Made by a program: the position numbers and the translations under genes. Shown here in pieces: positions 11,528 through 23,488 of a stretch of DNA of 64,000 nt. Within the stretch, counting starts at the first letter, position 1. Each line of letters opens with the position of its first letter. Under the pieces are notes generated by a model. That model saw only the letters and a program-made list of their open reading frames with translations, searched no databases and had not been told where the DNA came from. The stretch is from Calycina herbarum (lineage: Eukaryota; Ascomycota; Leotiomycetes; Helotiales; Pezizellaceae), in contig LLEY01000032.1 in the NCBI GenBank assembly GCA_001414485.1, positions 413,657-477,656 of the forward strand, written 5' to 3'.

Positions 11528-12136
11528 GATTCGAGGTCTTCCAACAAGACACGATGTTGTGAGGGCGTTGAATTGGATTTCCTAGTGGCGGGGTTGCGAC
11601 GACCACCAGCTGCTACCAAATCCCAGGGTGAGAGTGCTTATTAAAGCGGCGTACCTAGGTAATGCTTCAAACCCGTGCTTTGGCGTTGGGCAGGCGCGCT
11701 TGCCTCGCGTTTCCTTCCTGTTTCTTCTTGATTTCCCCCGCAACACCACCCCTACTTCACCACACACAACGCAACACACCGGGTCCCCAAGGGGAGAACT
11801 CTCGTTCGTCTGAGTGAACCTCTGGACCTGTCTGTCACCTTCCAATCCAAGATCAAGAGTACATGTACAAATCTGCCCATATCTCCTCCGTTGTCACAAT
11901 TCTTCCCATCCATCCTGTCGCTTTTTTGATCAAAGCTCGAGGCGATTCCCCTTCCATTTACTCCCTTCTCTTTCCATGTTTCCGTCATGCCTCTCGACCA
12001 ATATCTGCGGGACCTCCGACGACTGTTTGCTACCAATTGACGACAAAACAGCACTGATCACAAACAGCAACAGTACCAGCACAGGAAAACATCTCCATGT
12101 CCCACTGATTCTCTCGCTCCCGACACACTGTGTCAA
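11528..12136. promoter_or_regulatory. Divergent promoter between TAP42 and DCL1
   Basis: 609 bp between two start codons. It holds a perfect TACCTAGGTA palindrome (11652-11661) and a pyrimidine-rich leader typical of fungal transcription starts on the DCL1 side. Short open frames here lack coding character. Confidence 0.5.
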
Positions 12137-15100
12137 ATGTTGCTTTTGAACCACGACTCAATCCTCTACAACAATACTGACCCTCTCGTGGATCTGTCAT
12201 CTGATCAACATTCAACTCCATCTCCACCTCAAGTCAACCCTTCGGCCAAGAAGTACCAACCTGCAACTCCCCTCACCAAACGGGTTGCCTCACCTTCACC
12301 TTCAACACGACCTCTAGGATCCCCGCCTTCACTTTCTTGCCTACCTTTTACTTCACCAGTGCCCTCGTCTCCTTCCATACAACCACCACGTCTGACATTT
12401 GAGAACCTAACTCGAGCACAAAACTTCGATCCTTCCAAACTGACGATTGCAAGTATGGATCCAGTCTCCGCAGCGGCCAAGATGACTCTGTCTCCGGTCA
12501 CTGCGACGGCATTGCCGCAAAGAACAGAAGGCGACGTTATTGCTGATCTTCAGCGTGCTCGCCGTCCTGCTCATATTGCTCGAGTCCAGAATTGGCAGGA
12601 GAGCTCTTCTACTCTCTTGCCCGAGGATGTCTTGCCCGATCCCTTCAAGCCTCTGCCTTTAGTCGAGGATTCGCACTTGAATATAAAGTCGGCACCCGAC
12701 ATCGAGGAATACGCCACGCAGTATGATGATGACGACTCCGATGTAGAAGACCAGTCATCTTCCAAACAACGGGTTATGTCAGAGCGCAAGCGAAGACAGT
12801 ATGCCATTGCTAACAATCACCTTCAAGAGAAACTCAGAAACCCTACAACAGAACACAGCAACCAGGTAAAGTCAGGCGAAGAAACCACAAAAACGATCGT
12901 CAAGCAATCCAGAAACGAAAAGATCATCGACTCTCCTCGTGAATATCAAAATGAACTCTTTGAAAGAGCCAAGGAAAAAAACATCATTGCGGTTCTGGAC
13001 ACAGGTTTGTGAATCCCCGATATTTCAGTGAGATTAGCTAACTCGTTTAGGCTCCGGAAAGACCTTGATTGCTGCTCTGTTACTCCGGCATATTCTTGCA
13101 CAGGAGCTGGAGGATAGAGCCTCGGGAAAGGGCAAACGAGTTTCGTTCTTTCTTGTGAGTACTGCTTCTACTTTCTGTGACTTGAAGACTAATATAGTCC
13201 AGGTTAACTCTGTCACTTTGGTTTTCCAGCAACACTATTTTCTGAAAAATAACCTTCATAAGTTGCCAGTAGACATGTTTTGCGGAAACATGGGAACCAA
13301 ACTGTGGACTCGAGAGAAATGGGTGAAGGTTTTTGCCGACAACATGGTCGTTGTTTGCACCGCAGAAGTCCTTCGCCAGTGTCTCGGCCATGGCTTTATT
13401 TCAATGGATAGAATCAACTTGTTGATCTTTGATGAGGCTCATCACGCTAAGAAAGAGCATCCTTATGTGAGTACACAACCTTTTTAATCCCTCTTCTGAT
13501 CCCTATCCATCTTCAGAATAATGACCCCCCCCCTCCTTCTCAAATCGCCTCGGTACCAACAAAGCTGATGCTGATTTGTCAAAGGCAAGAATAATCCTGG
13601 ATTTCTATGCAACGATGCCTAAAAGTGCAATTCGCCCAAAGATATTTGGCATGACTGCCTCTCCCGTGGATGCTAAAGTGTCACCCAGAAAAGCTGCCGA
13701 AGAACTAGAAGTTCTTTTACACTGTGAGATCGCCACTGCTGCCGATGCCAGTCTCCTTCAATACACCACAATGAAGGCAACTGAGGAGAAACTAGGCCGT
13801 TACCTAGCTCTGGGTCACAAATTCTATACTCCTTTGTACACTCAGATTGCTGCCTGCCTAGGAAAGGATTCCGTTCTTCGCAAACCCCTCTTGTTCGCAC
13901 ATGAAGCATCTCGAGAACTCGGGACTTGGTGCGCAGACCAAATGTGGCGGTTTTGCATGGAGGAAGAGGAGTTGAAGAAGCTTACGGCAAAGACAGAGAG
14001 AAAGCATTGGGGAGAAAAGGCCGACCGTCAAATGGAGATGTTAGAAAAGAAGAAGGAAAATTTGCTGGCCGCGCAAGCCGTTGTCAAAGCACATGTTTTC
14101 GACCCTCCAGACTTCTGCTATCCTTTTGATTCATCGCAAAATCTGTCATCCAAAGTCATATATTTGATCAGGATTCTTTACGAGGAGTTCGAAAAAGAAA
14201 CCGAGTCCAAATGCATTGTTTTCGTCAAGCAGCGCTATACTGCTCACCTTCTGGCAAGGCTATTTCAAGAGACTAATGTTAAAAGTGAGCACTTGAAAGT
14301 CGACACATTGGTAAGTTCGCGACCCCTTTCCCATATCTATTTATTAACGCGAAACGCAGGTTGGAACACGATCTGGCGAAGCTGGTGATCAAAATACCTC
14401 ATTTCGCGAACAAGTCCTCACTATGATGAACTTCCGCAACGGCAAGATCAATTGTCTCTTTGCGACATCTGTGGCCGAGGAGGGCCTTGATATCCCAGAC
14501 TGCAATCTAATAGTACGATTTGACCTTTACTCTACTGTCATCCAATACATTCAGTCCAGGGGTCGTGCAAGACATACCAATTCGCGATTCATTCACATGG
14601 CCGAGTTGGGCAATCGAGAACACGAACAAACAATCCGCGAGGTTCGTTTGAACGAGGGGGTTTTGAAGAGATTTTGCAACGAAGTACCTGAAGATAGAAA
14701 ACTCACGGGCAACAATGTCGACATGGACTACTTCTTAAGAAAGGAGAAGGCAAAACAAACCTATATAGTTCCCACGACGGGGGCAAAGCTCACTTACCAA
14801 TCGAGCCTCACTGTCCTTGCAAATTTCGTCGACACGCTGGAATCCAGTCAAGAGACAAACCTTCATCCTGAGTATATTGTAACAATTCAAAACAAGAAGT
14901 TCCTCGGCGAAGTTATCCTTCCCGAGGGTGCTCCAATTCGAGGTGCTGTTGGGCACCCAAAATCCACTAAGCAAGTTGCAAAATGCTCAGCTGCTTTCGA
15001 GGCCTGCTTGCTTCTCATTGAGGGCAGTTACTTGGATGAAAATCTTCTCCCGACTTACATGAAGAAGCTTCCTGCCATGCGCAATGCCCTACTTGCAGTG

Positions 15101-17655
15101 GACTCAAAGAAGCGAGACTCGTATGACATGAAGACTAAACCCCTCCTATGGTCGGCAGGAGAGATTCCAAAGAAGCTTTTCGTGTCGATACTTAGCTTGG
15201 ACAGCCCACAAGAACTTGACCGCTCTTCTCAGCCATTAGCTTTGCTTACTAGATCGGCCATTCCCAGTTTGCCATCATTCATGCTTCATTTCGGGGATGG
15301 AAAGCACTCTGGGGTTAGTTGCGCCTCCTTTCCTACGAGTCTCCAAGTTTCCGCGGATACATTGCGACAAATCAATACCTTTACTTTGGCAATCTTCGAC
15401 GACGTATTTAGCAAAATATACGAGTCGGATCCATCCAAAATGCCCTACTTTCTTGCTCCTCTCAAATCATTTCTAGACGCTAGCCGTTACACCGACCCAG
15501 CCGAATTGATAGCCTGGGATTTGCTGAAAGGCATCGATGAACATCAACAAGCATGGCAAGAGAAGGGATGGGAACTCAAATCATGGCAAACTGAGCCAGA
15601 TGAATTCTTCGTCGACAAGTATATTGTTGATCCTTATGATGGTTCTCGGAAGCTATGGTGTAAAGGCGTTGCACCCCAATACAAGCCTTTAGACCCCGTT
15701 CCGCCAAATTGTGCTCCGCGCAAAGGGACACGACAGAGAACTGATAACATTATGGAATACAGCTCGAGTCTTTGTAAGTCATTCCTCCTCGTTTGAGAAT
15801 CTGTGCTAATACTTTGATAGGGGAGAAGGCCAGAGCTCGCCGAACTTTTGATGCAAGTCAGCGCGTCTTCGAGGCGGAGCTGATTCCGCTCCGACGAAAC
15901 CTTTTGGACGAATTTGATAAAAATGTATCTGAAGGCCCCAAGAAGTGCTTCATCATTTTGGAAATCCTTAAGATCTCTGCTGTAAGTTTTCTGTCTACTT
16001 GATTCTAGCTAGTGCCCTGGCCTAGCTATCGAGTCAACACTCCTCTTGAATTTCCTTACTAATCTTGTTAGCTCCCGTCAACTGTCGTTTCTATGGCATA
16101 TATATTCCCGGCTATCATCCATCGCATTGAAGCATATCTCATCGCTCTTGAAGCGTGCGACTTGCTTCATCTTGATATTCGACCAGATCTTGCCTTGGAA
16201 GCCGTAACAAAAGACTCCGATAACTCGGGCGATCATGGAGAGGAAAAAATAGATTTCCAACGAGGAATGGGAAACAATTATGAGCGTCTCGAGTTTTTGG
16301 GCGATTGTTTCTTGAAGATGGCAACCTCAATAACACTATATGGGACTAAGCCTGACAGCGACGAATTCAACTATCACGTGGATCGTATGACCATGATCTG
16401 CAACAAGAATCTTTTTGAGATCGCCGTAAAGCTCAAGCTTTACGAGTATATTCGATCTCAAGCTTTCAATAGAAGAGCGTGGTATCCCGAGGGTTTGACA
16501 CTTACGAAGGGTAAGACGGCCACTGCTCCAAACAGCCACAAACTCGGCGACAAAAGCATTGCCGATGTGTCTGAAGCGCTGATTGGAGCAGCTTTGCTTA
16601 CGCACCAAGGCAGAAACAATATGGACAACGCAGTGAGAGCTGTCACGGAGCTGGTCTGCAGCGAGAATCATAATGTCACCTCGTGGGCCGACTACTATAA
16701 GCTGTACAAGAAGCCCGCCTACCAGACACAAAAACCTACACAAATGCAACTTGAAATTGCAAAGAAAGTTGAAATTGAGCACCCTTACCACTTCCAATGG
16801 CCACGCCTTCTACGATCTGCTTTCATCCATCCGTCATATCCATACTCATACGAGCGGGTCCCAAATTACCAACGTCTTGAATTCTTGGGCGATTCTCTCC
16901 TCGATATGGTTTGTGTCAATTACCTTTTTCACAATTACCCAGGCAAGGATCCCCAATGGCTAACAGAGCATAAAATGGCCATGGTTTCCAATGATTTCTT
17001 GGGCAGTCTCTGTGTCGAATTGGGCTTCAACGCCTTCTTGACGATTTTTAATCAAAAGTTCCAGAAGCAAATTAGCGAGTATATTGAGGAACTTGGAGAA
17101 GCAAAACGAACAGCACAGGATGAGGCGGAAACTGCTGGGAAACCCCGCGAAGAATACGCTCCTGATTATTGGACCGCAATCACGAAAACACCAAAATGTC
17201 TTCCGGATATTGTCGAAGCGTATATTGGAGCATTATTCGTCGACTCGGAGTATGACTTCTCCCGTGTAGAGGAGTTTTTCGAATCTCATATCAAATGGTA
17301 CTTCAAAGATATGAGTATTTACGATTCTTACGCCAAAAAACAACCCGTCACAAATCTCGCCAATTTCTTTCAAATTAGCATGTGCTGTACAAACTGGACG
17401 CTTTTGTCGCAAGAAATCCCGTCGATTGATGGGACCAAGCCAAAGTCTCTAGCGATGGTAATCGTTCACGACCAAGTGGTTGCAGATAGCATTTCAGAGA
17501 GTAGTCGGTATGCCAAACCAGCAGCTGCAAAGAATGCCTCGGCGCTTCTCAAGGGGTTGTCGCCCCGAAGATACAGACAAAAGTACGGATGCACTTGTAA
17601 GATGGATGAGAAAGAAGTCGATGCTGATGCAGACGTCCACGGAACGGCAATATGA
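12137..17655 (+). CDS. DCL1: Dicer-like protein 1 (RNA silencing endoribonuclease)
   Basis: Seven exons (12137-13004, 13051-13154, 13203-13466, 13585-14310, 14360-15773, 15821-15981, 16072-17655) encode 1706 aa. Order: a Ser/Pro-rich leader; DExH helicase with DTGSGKT (about 288-294) and DEAHHA (about 401-406); helicase C-terminal motifs SVAEEGLD and QSRGRARH (about 691-726); Dicer dimerisation fold (about 785-875); two RNase III domains with ERLEFLGD (about 1250) and QRLEFLGD (about 1446), each with its second acidic site ([18 protein letters not shown]). The C terminus keeps a Cys, His, C-x-C set (CC near 1617, H1645, C1686/C1688) resembling the zinc site of S. pombe Dcr1. No PAZ domain is evident, as in many fungal Dicers. 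It cuts dsRNA into small RNAs for silencing and defence against viruses and transposons. The start could instead be the Met at 12454. Confidence 0.94.
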
Positions 17656-20176
17656 AGGGTATTCTTCTGATAATTTGCTTGCTGGGTGTCTGGCTTTGTT
17701 GTTGGTATGGGAGATACGACGCGGAGGTGAGGTTCGTAACGGGCGGGTAGCATATTGATGACACGATCAGCCGGTCAAAAGGTTGAAGTATTGCCATCAA
17801 GGGGAGTTGAAGCTCATTGGCCAGGTAGCCCGAATAGATAAAAACATTGCTTTGCATCTGCACATCGCACATCTTGGAGATGTTTGAATTTGAAATTCCA
17901 TGGGTGACGGCGTCTCGTCTTGCTGTTGGTTACCTCGTATTCCCTGCCCCTGCCCGTAGATATTACATGTACATTTCTGTGCCGTTGCTTTGCTTTCGTG
18001 ATCTTGACAAAGCCTCAAAGCCTCAAAGCCTCGTTGTCTGAGTGGGCCCCCGTCTTACCCGAGGAGAGGCATGCAGGAAGTTGCGTATGTTTGATGGTAA
18101 TGATACCCCTTATATCAAACCCGCATTACTTTAGCAGCATTACTCACGTATTTTTCTGAGGAGTACGAGGAGGCAACTTTGAAGGCTACTTTCTGGGCTA
18201 CCTTTCATTTCTTTCTTTCCTTACGTACTCGGTGAGGCTCTCACCGAGTCCGAAGCACTGCGAAATGGAATCAAGGCCACATCAAGTAACCCTTCGGTGA
18301 AGCTAGTTGCCCCTGCTATTTGCCTCTTCTTTCTCGGAATCTCTTCTAAATGGCTAATTGTTTTCGTTGGACAGTTTGAAAGTTTCACCTCGCTGTGATT
18401 AAGCTCTTCCAACTGGTCGTTTTTAAGCTAGTCCTTCCAACCAACACGAATTGTTTGACGGAGAATAGCTAGGACGAAAGTACCCTCGTACTATCAAACA
18501 AACCCCAACAATGGAAGAATGCGGGTGGCCTATCATTAACTCTATCACCAACCAGCAGGCGACCCGTGCATGGCCAGTTCGTACATGTACAATGCAATTT
18601 GCCCGTCCGACGCCGGTATGTTCGAAGTATGCAACAAGATGCAAACCCTGGGAAATTTGACTGTGTCCTCTTGTCGTCGAGCTCGAGTCGCACATGGATT
18701 TCCTCGAAGGTCCTTCGTTGCTTTTCCCCTTATATTACTATTACTCCCTGGCCAATGAGAGCATAGGGTGTGAAAAAGGGGGGTATATAATATACGACTG
18801 GTCTTGAATGATTGGACTCAGGGGAGCGAACAGCAACCCTTCGCACATAAGCGCTTGCCCCTTTCCGACCAGCATGGACTGCTCTCCGCGAGCCGGGAGA
18901 TCCACGACTAGGTTGGATTGGTGCTAGTGCAGCTGTACCCCCCGTTTCGTACCTTTTTCGCAGTCTGGTTGCGACGGAGGGGTACTCTTTTCTTTTTCTC
19001 GCTTGGCGCTGGCTTACTACGCGGGCGACGATAGTGGCTAGTGGGTTCGCTAGTCTGGGAGCTCGTATGTGCGAGCAGAACCCTGAGCTCTCGTCCGTTT
19101 TGGTTTTGGCTGGATGAGTGGGTGAAGTCGGTGACCTTGAGATGCGATTGCTGACGGGTACGGGGCAGGGAGGGGACCTGGTCTGGGGTGAGACGTTTCT
19201 TCCTTCGTTCTTTTCGAACCTCATCCTGGATAGGGCAACGAGTGCGAGAAGTACTTACGCTCCGTACGAATTGACGAAAAGCGAATCGGACGTGGTGTTC
19301 TTACTTTAACGTGGGTCGTTGGAATTTTTACCTTTTTTTCCTTCTGGCGCTCATCTTACGGGGTTTCTCCTGCCTGATATGAGCCGAATACGTGGGGACA
19401 GAGGGTGTATCACAACCCTCTCCTGCCACTCAATGTTTATTTCGAGGTTACTCAACAGACTGCGAATTAAGGCGAAGGCGGCAGAGTACGAAGGAAGTGC
19501 CGACTCTAGCGTTCTGCGACCGCCACCATAGATTACTTTGCTGCAGTAGCTTTACTGTACGCTGTACTTCCCTAGCCTATCTAACCTTACAGTGCATACT
19601 CGCTCGTAAGTAATCAGCCTGTTACAGCATCGTCGGTCATTGTGAAGGTTGCAGGTGCTGCTTGCTGCTGTTGCTGGCATTAGTACGAAAATCAGACTTG
19701 CATTTCGCCTGTTGGTTTACTGTTTCTGATTATCTGATCTCGTCCGTAATTCGTGTATCAAGTGGGCAGGTACATACGACGAGGCGTCGTTGATTCGCGT
19801 GTTGGAGCTGCACTGCAATGGGTATATGATGCGCAGAGGCTCCTTGCTCCCCCCCCCCATCCCCGTTCCCGAGCGGGTGTCTACTCTTAGCGGGCTGGTC
19901 GTATACGGAAGTCAAAGTAGCTTGTCTAAGAATAACACACCTGCCTGCTCTCCACTGGTCCACTCGGCCTGGCAACTTATAAGTTTGCCTTACCCTGCTG
20001 TCTGGCTACATTTTGCGGTCTCCTGCTATTTATTTTTTTTGTTTTCCCTTTTCTTCTCCCAGAATTCCATTCCAGGGTCCTCGGTTCTGTCTCGCGCCTT
20101 CCCTAAGAAATTCGTCTGTTGACCCCCGTGCCAAAACTCTTCCGGAAAAGTTTTTGCACCATCTTTCACAAGAAAC
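17656..20176. other. Long intergenic region between DCL1 and the Zn2Cys6 gene
   Basis: 2.5 kb without a supportable gene. It contains a perfect hairpin (18227-18249), a short direct repeat of AAAGCCTC (three units at about 18008-18031), and a GC-richer block at 18800-19250 with a 164-codon open frame on the minus strand that I do not trust. Near 20000-20176 the sequence turns pyrimidine-rich, consistent with the leader of the next gene. Confidence 0.5.
18227..18249. repeat. Perfect 10-bp hairpin
   Basis: ACTCGGTGAG, a GCT loop, then CTCACCGAGT: ten perfectly paired bases. It lies about 570 bp past the DCL1 stop and about 1.9 kb before the next gene. It could be a terminator-associated structure or a dimeric factor site; nothing decides. 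Confidence 0.6.
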
Positions 20177-21455
20177 ATGTCAGGGAAGATGGGCGACAGA
20201 ATAGATCCCCCCAACGACACCAAGGTGCGAAAAACAAGAGCTAGTAAGCCAAAAGTCAAGACGGGATGTCAGACATGCAAGTAAGTACTTTTTTCCAATT
20301 CCTCATTACTCAATTGGTGATGTCACCAGATTAATTCTGCCAAAATACTAACTGATACCTCCAACTAGAATCCGAAGAGTCAAATGCGACGAGACAAAAC
20401 CCAGTTGTCTTCGCTGCGTCAAGTTCGGCCACCAATGCGACGGATACGTGAGCAAGCATGCCACCAAGCCCTCGCAAGGAAGTCCCACAGGCGGCTCAAG
20501 AATGCTCGTACCCAAAGGCCCCGGAAGCAGCAGCAGCCCAGGAGAAGGAATTGCAATCGGAATTGGCAGCACAACGAGCCAGAATTCGACGCCCTCAACC
20601 CCAAGTACCAGTCCCTACAGCCCAGCAGATACGAACATGTCCTCGCCCACCTTCACCAGCACCAACGCCGTACAAAGATCCTCCATGCCCAAACTCTACC
20701 CCGCGCCCGTCCGATCCCCCAATTCCATCCCAAGTTACGACACCCTCCACGCCGAAAGTCCGCGACACAATTACCACCCAAACCAAAATTATACACGCTC
20801 AATTCTGCACGAGACGATGGAAAGCGATCACAGAGCTTTCGACAATTTTTGTACCGCTACCCTACCACCCTCGTCATCAAGCTGTGCCGTTTCCCGACAT
20901 GCATGGAGCAGCACCGTGTCGCGAGCCTGCAACGAATCAGAGGAGATCTCGCGGGCGGTCGTGGTGCTGGGGAGTTTTGAGGTCGACTCGAGAGGAGGGA
21001 GAAATGGCGAGTGGACAGGAGTCGGAACCTTGCGCCATTTCAAGGCTTGGCAAGGGTATATGAAACCTTCGTCGAAGGATTCCTATTCCAGCCGGGGCTC
21101 GAGTGTGGGGAGAGAGCAGAGAGAATCGGGGACCGGTAGGAAGATATCACCGGATGAGGATCGGAATGATTGTTTGCCATCTTGGAGGGAGCAGGAGGAG
21201 GAGGAGACGGGGAATTTGGGCCAGGAAGTGGTTATTGGGTTGAGATGTTTGAGGAAATGGGCTTATCAGCAGCAATTACCGCATCGGGGGGATGGAGAGA
21301 ATGCGCGGGAGAGACAGATTATGGGGGATTTGGCAAAGAGTTTGGAGCTTAGGGCGGGGTTGTATGCTTTGCAGGTCTCTTCAGATGCACGGGAAAGAGA
21401 ACATTCACGGGATCGGGAGAGTATGGATAGGAGCGCTGATGAGATGGAAGTGTAA
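20177..21455 (+). CDS. Short Zn2Cys6 transcription factor
   Basis: Two exons, 20177-20280 and 20369-21455, giving 396 aa. The intron (88 bp) falls inside the zinc cluster, as is common in this family. Spacing is C31-x2-C34-x6-C41-x6-C48-x2-C51-x6-C58 with the basic KIRRVKCDETKPSC core, a complete binuclear zinc DNA-binding domain. A Ser/Pro/Thr-rich linker follows (about 65-150). Then comes a stretch (HRAFDNFC, SRACNESEEISRAVVVLGSFE) resembling the start of the regulatory domain seen in many C6 factors. The protein then ends after an acidic/Arg-rich tail (REREHSRDRESMDRSADEME). At 396 aa it is shorter than usual relatives (500-700 aa), so the middle-homology region may be truncated. Target genes are unknown; no metabolic cluster adjoins it. 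Confidence 0.78.
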
Positions 21456-22410
21456 GGAATTGGGCTGGGGAGTATACTTTTTTCGGCATGTTCTATGTAT
21501 TTTTTGGCGGGACTTTTGGAACTTTATGCAGATGATACCCAAATGAATTAATACGCTTATGTCCCATTTCCCATTTCCCGTGTATTTGCATCTAGTGAGT
21601 TACGCTTTTTCAATACTTCAAACCTGCAGAAAAGGATTTTATTGACCAGGCCAGCTTCCAATAAATAGGATTCCAAAAATCGGACGCATGTCACGCCTGC
21701 AATAAAAAATCCCACACGCCCCCAAAAAGACCAAAACAAGCAAAAGCCAAAGCAGATCCCCGATTCCCTACATCACCGCATTCAAAATTGAATTGGGGTT
21801 AGGGCTGAAAATAGCAAAAGGCACACGATCCCTTACCTTACTCATCCATTTCTCCCTCGTATAATGGCAGACGGCTTGAAGTAGCAAGGTAGTGTGGTGT
21901 GTGGTGTTGTAAGATACGTTAACTCCATGGACGGAAGGAGGTTTTCTTACTCACTCACCTTCACCCTAGCAAGTGGAAGTAGACTAAGCAAAAATGCCTT
22001 TCAGGCCTTCAGGATGCAATGGTCATGATACGAAGCCTCACGTGGGAAATCTTAAACGTTGTTGCACGTGGGAAATGCTATCCTGCGGCGTGATGTCTCA
22101 TGAGGTCTTGCGGTTCCTTGATGTTATTCGTTTGCTCGGGAGATTTTCCTGCTGCTGCTTCTACTGCTTTGGGGAAGAGGCGAGGTCTGAGCGCTGCGCT
22201 TGGGTTGCTACTTTGGGGATTGCCCAACCTAGGATCGCCTACAACTCAACAACACATTACATAGTCGATTATCTGATAATTTAGCGCACTCCGCATCTAC
22301 TGATATTTTTCTTACATTTTTTATTTTTCTACGTCGAGTTATTCCACCTTGCGGGTTTTCGTGGGGTCGCTAATTACTGCCATTTATCTTGTCCACCGGG
22401 AGGATGGCTG

Positions 22411-22434
22411 GATGGATGGATGGATGGATGGATG
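22411..22434. repeat. (GATG)n microsatellite
   Basis: About six uninterrupted GATG units, preceded by one imperfect unit. A simple sequence repeat in non-coding DNA. Confidence 0.85.
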
Positions 22435-22940
22435 GTGGTTTAGGATGGACCCGGCGACTCGGGAAATGTGGGTGGATATCTTGTTCCGGTGACAAGACAG
22501 GCTTGGGTCGTATGTGAAATGGAGTTTGAAGGGGGATGGGGAGGTCTTGGAGAAGCTAGATATGTGGTCGAGAGGCGTGGTTTTTTGAGGGTCCGGAGGG
22601 GGGACTGTTTTGGGATAGCTTCTCGGTTTACGAGTAACGAGTAACGAGGGACGTAAGAGAATTTGACGTAAGGAGTTTTTGACGTATGGAGGGGTGGAAT
22701 AGAATGGGAAGTTTTCGTGTAAATGGTAAAAAGTGGTAAGACTTGATATATATAAAAAGTTGGTAGCTGGACGAGATGGTGAGGTTGGCGCCTGGAACGA
22801 AAGAAGTAAAAGTTGAGAGTAAGCGGACATAGCATTGTAAGCATGACATGAGAGCCTAGGAAGTTTTCATACAACGGGACTAGACTGAAAGAATCAGAAA
22901 TGCTTTTGAAAATAGAAATTGGTGATAAACCCTTTGGCGG

Positions 22941-23174
22941 CACGCGGTGGACAAAATAAGCGGCAGTTTTTTTTTACGGCTTATCAACAACTTGAGTAAG
23001 TAATTCTAAGCCATCCAGAATAGTTCAAGACAAAAAAACTATATCATTAGAAAGGCCTTACTTATACTACTCCTAAGACCAAATTTTGTTTGATTTAATT
23101 GTGTGTTGCTGTTGTAATTGCGGATATAAGTCATCGCGGCTTGGACAAAAAACTGTCGCTTTTTTGTCCGCGTG
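22941..23174. mobile_element. MITE-like element with ~30-bp terminal inverted repeats
   Basis: The left end reads CACGCGGTGGACAAAATAAG, then CGGCAGTTTTTT. The right end read in reverse complement is CACGCGGACAAAAAAGCG, then ACAGTTTTTT. The arms match over roughly 30 positions apart from a 3-bp insertion and a few substitutions. The ~165 bp between them are AT-rich and non-coding. The right arm also folds on itself (GGACAAAAAA / TTTTTTGTCC). Size, inverted termini and lack of coding capacity fit a miniature inverted-repeat transposable element. No clear target-site duplication was seen, so the family is open. Confidence 0.6.
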
Positions 23175-23488
23175 GGTGGTTCAGAAATTGAGCTGGTGAC
23201 TAGCTCTGAAATTTGCAAGAGATTATCCTACCCATTTGTAACATTTTAGGATACTAAATGAGACCTTATAAGGTAATGAAATCATATTCTAAAATATTTT
23301 TATTTTATGCCTTCATAAGAAGGTAGAAAACCAGACGAGAGCTATACAAGTACTGGGTGAATCCCATCCAATCACAAACCCCCATCACCAACCCAGAAAT
23401 CTCCACTCCTCCTAAGGCTGAACTTCAAGCTCTCGCGAGACCTCCCCCTCCAACAGAACAACCGCAATCCAAAAAAAAATAAAGGATA

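Larger units (their letters stand above)
21456..23488. other. Intergenic region with a MITE-like element and a microsatellite
   Basis: 2.0 kb without a supportable gene. It contains a (GATG)n microsatellite at about 22411-22434, an ACCTAGG motif at 22227, and a terminal-inverted-repeat element at 22941-23174 listed separately. Open frames present are low-complexity or lack any family feature. Confidence 0.55.

Noticed and set aside
11206..11619. 137-codon minus-strand frame over the TAP42 start
   Set aside because: Shadow frame; the TAP42 model with MAEQSIRFLF explains the region and family sequence.
13524..13536. C-rich run within DCL1
   Set aside because: It lies in the 118-bp third intron and does not disturb the coding frame, so it is not a frameshift.
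18762..18772. CATAGGGTGTG, identical to a piece of fungal 5S rRNA
   Set aside because: Only 11 bases match and flanking sequence does not continue as 5S rRNA.
18730..19224. 164-codon minus-strand open frame, Arg/Ser/Pro-rich
   Set aside because: No recognised domain, composition follows local GC, no matching splice or leader structure; read as chance.
20384..21063. Long overlapping frames in the Zn2Cys6 gene
   Set aside because: They are alternative frames of the same exon; only the frame joined to the first exon gives a complete zinc cluster.
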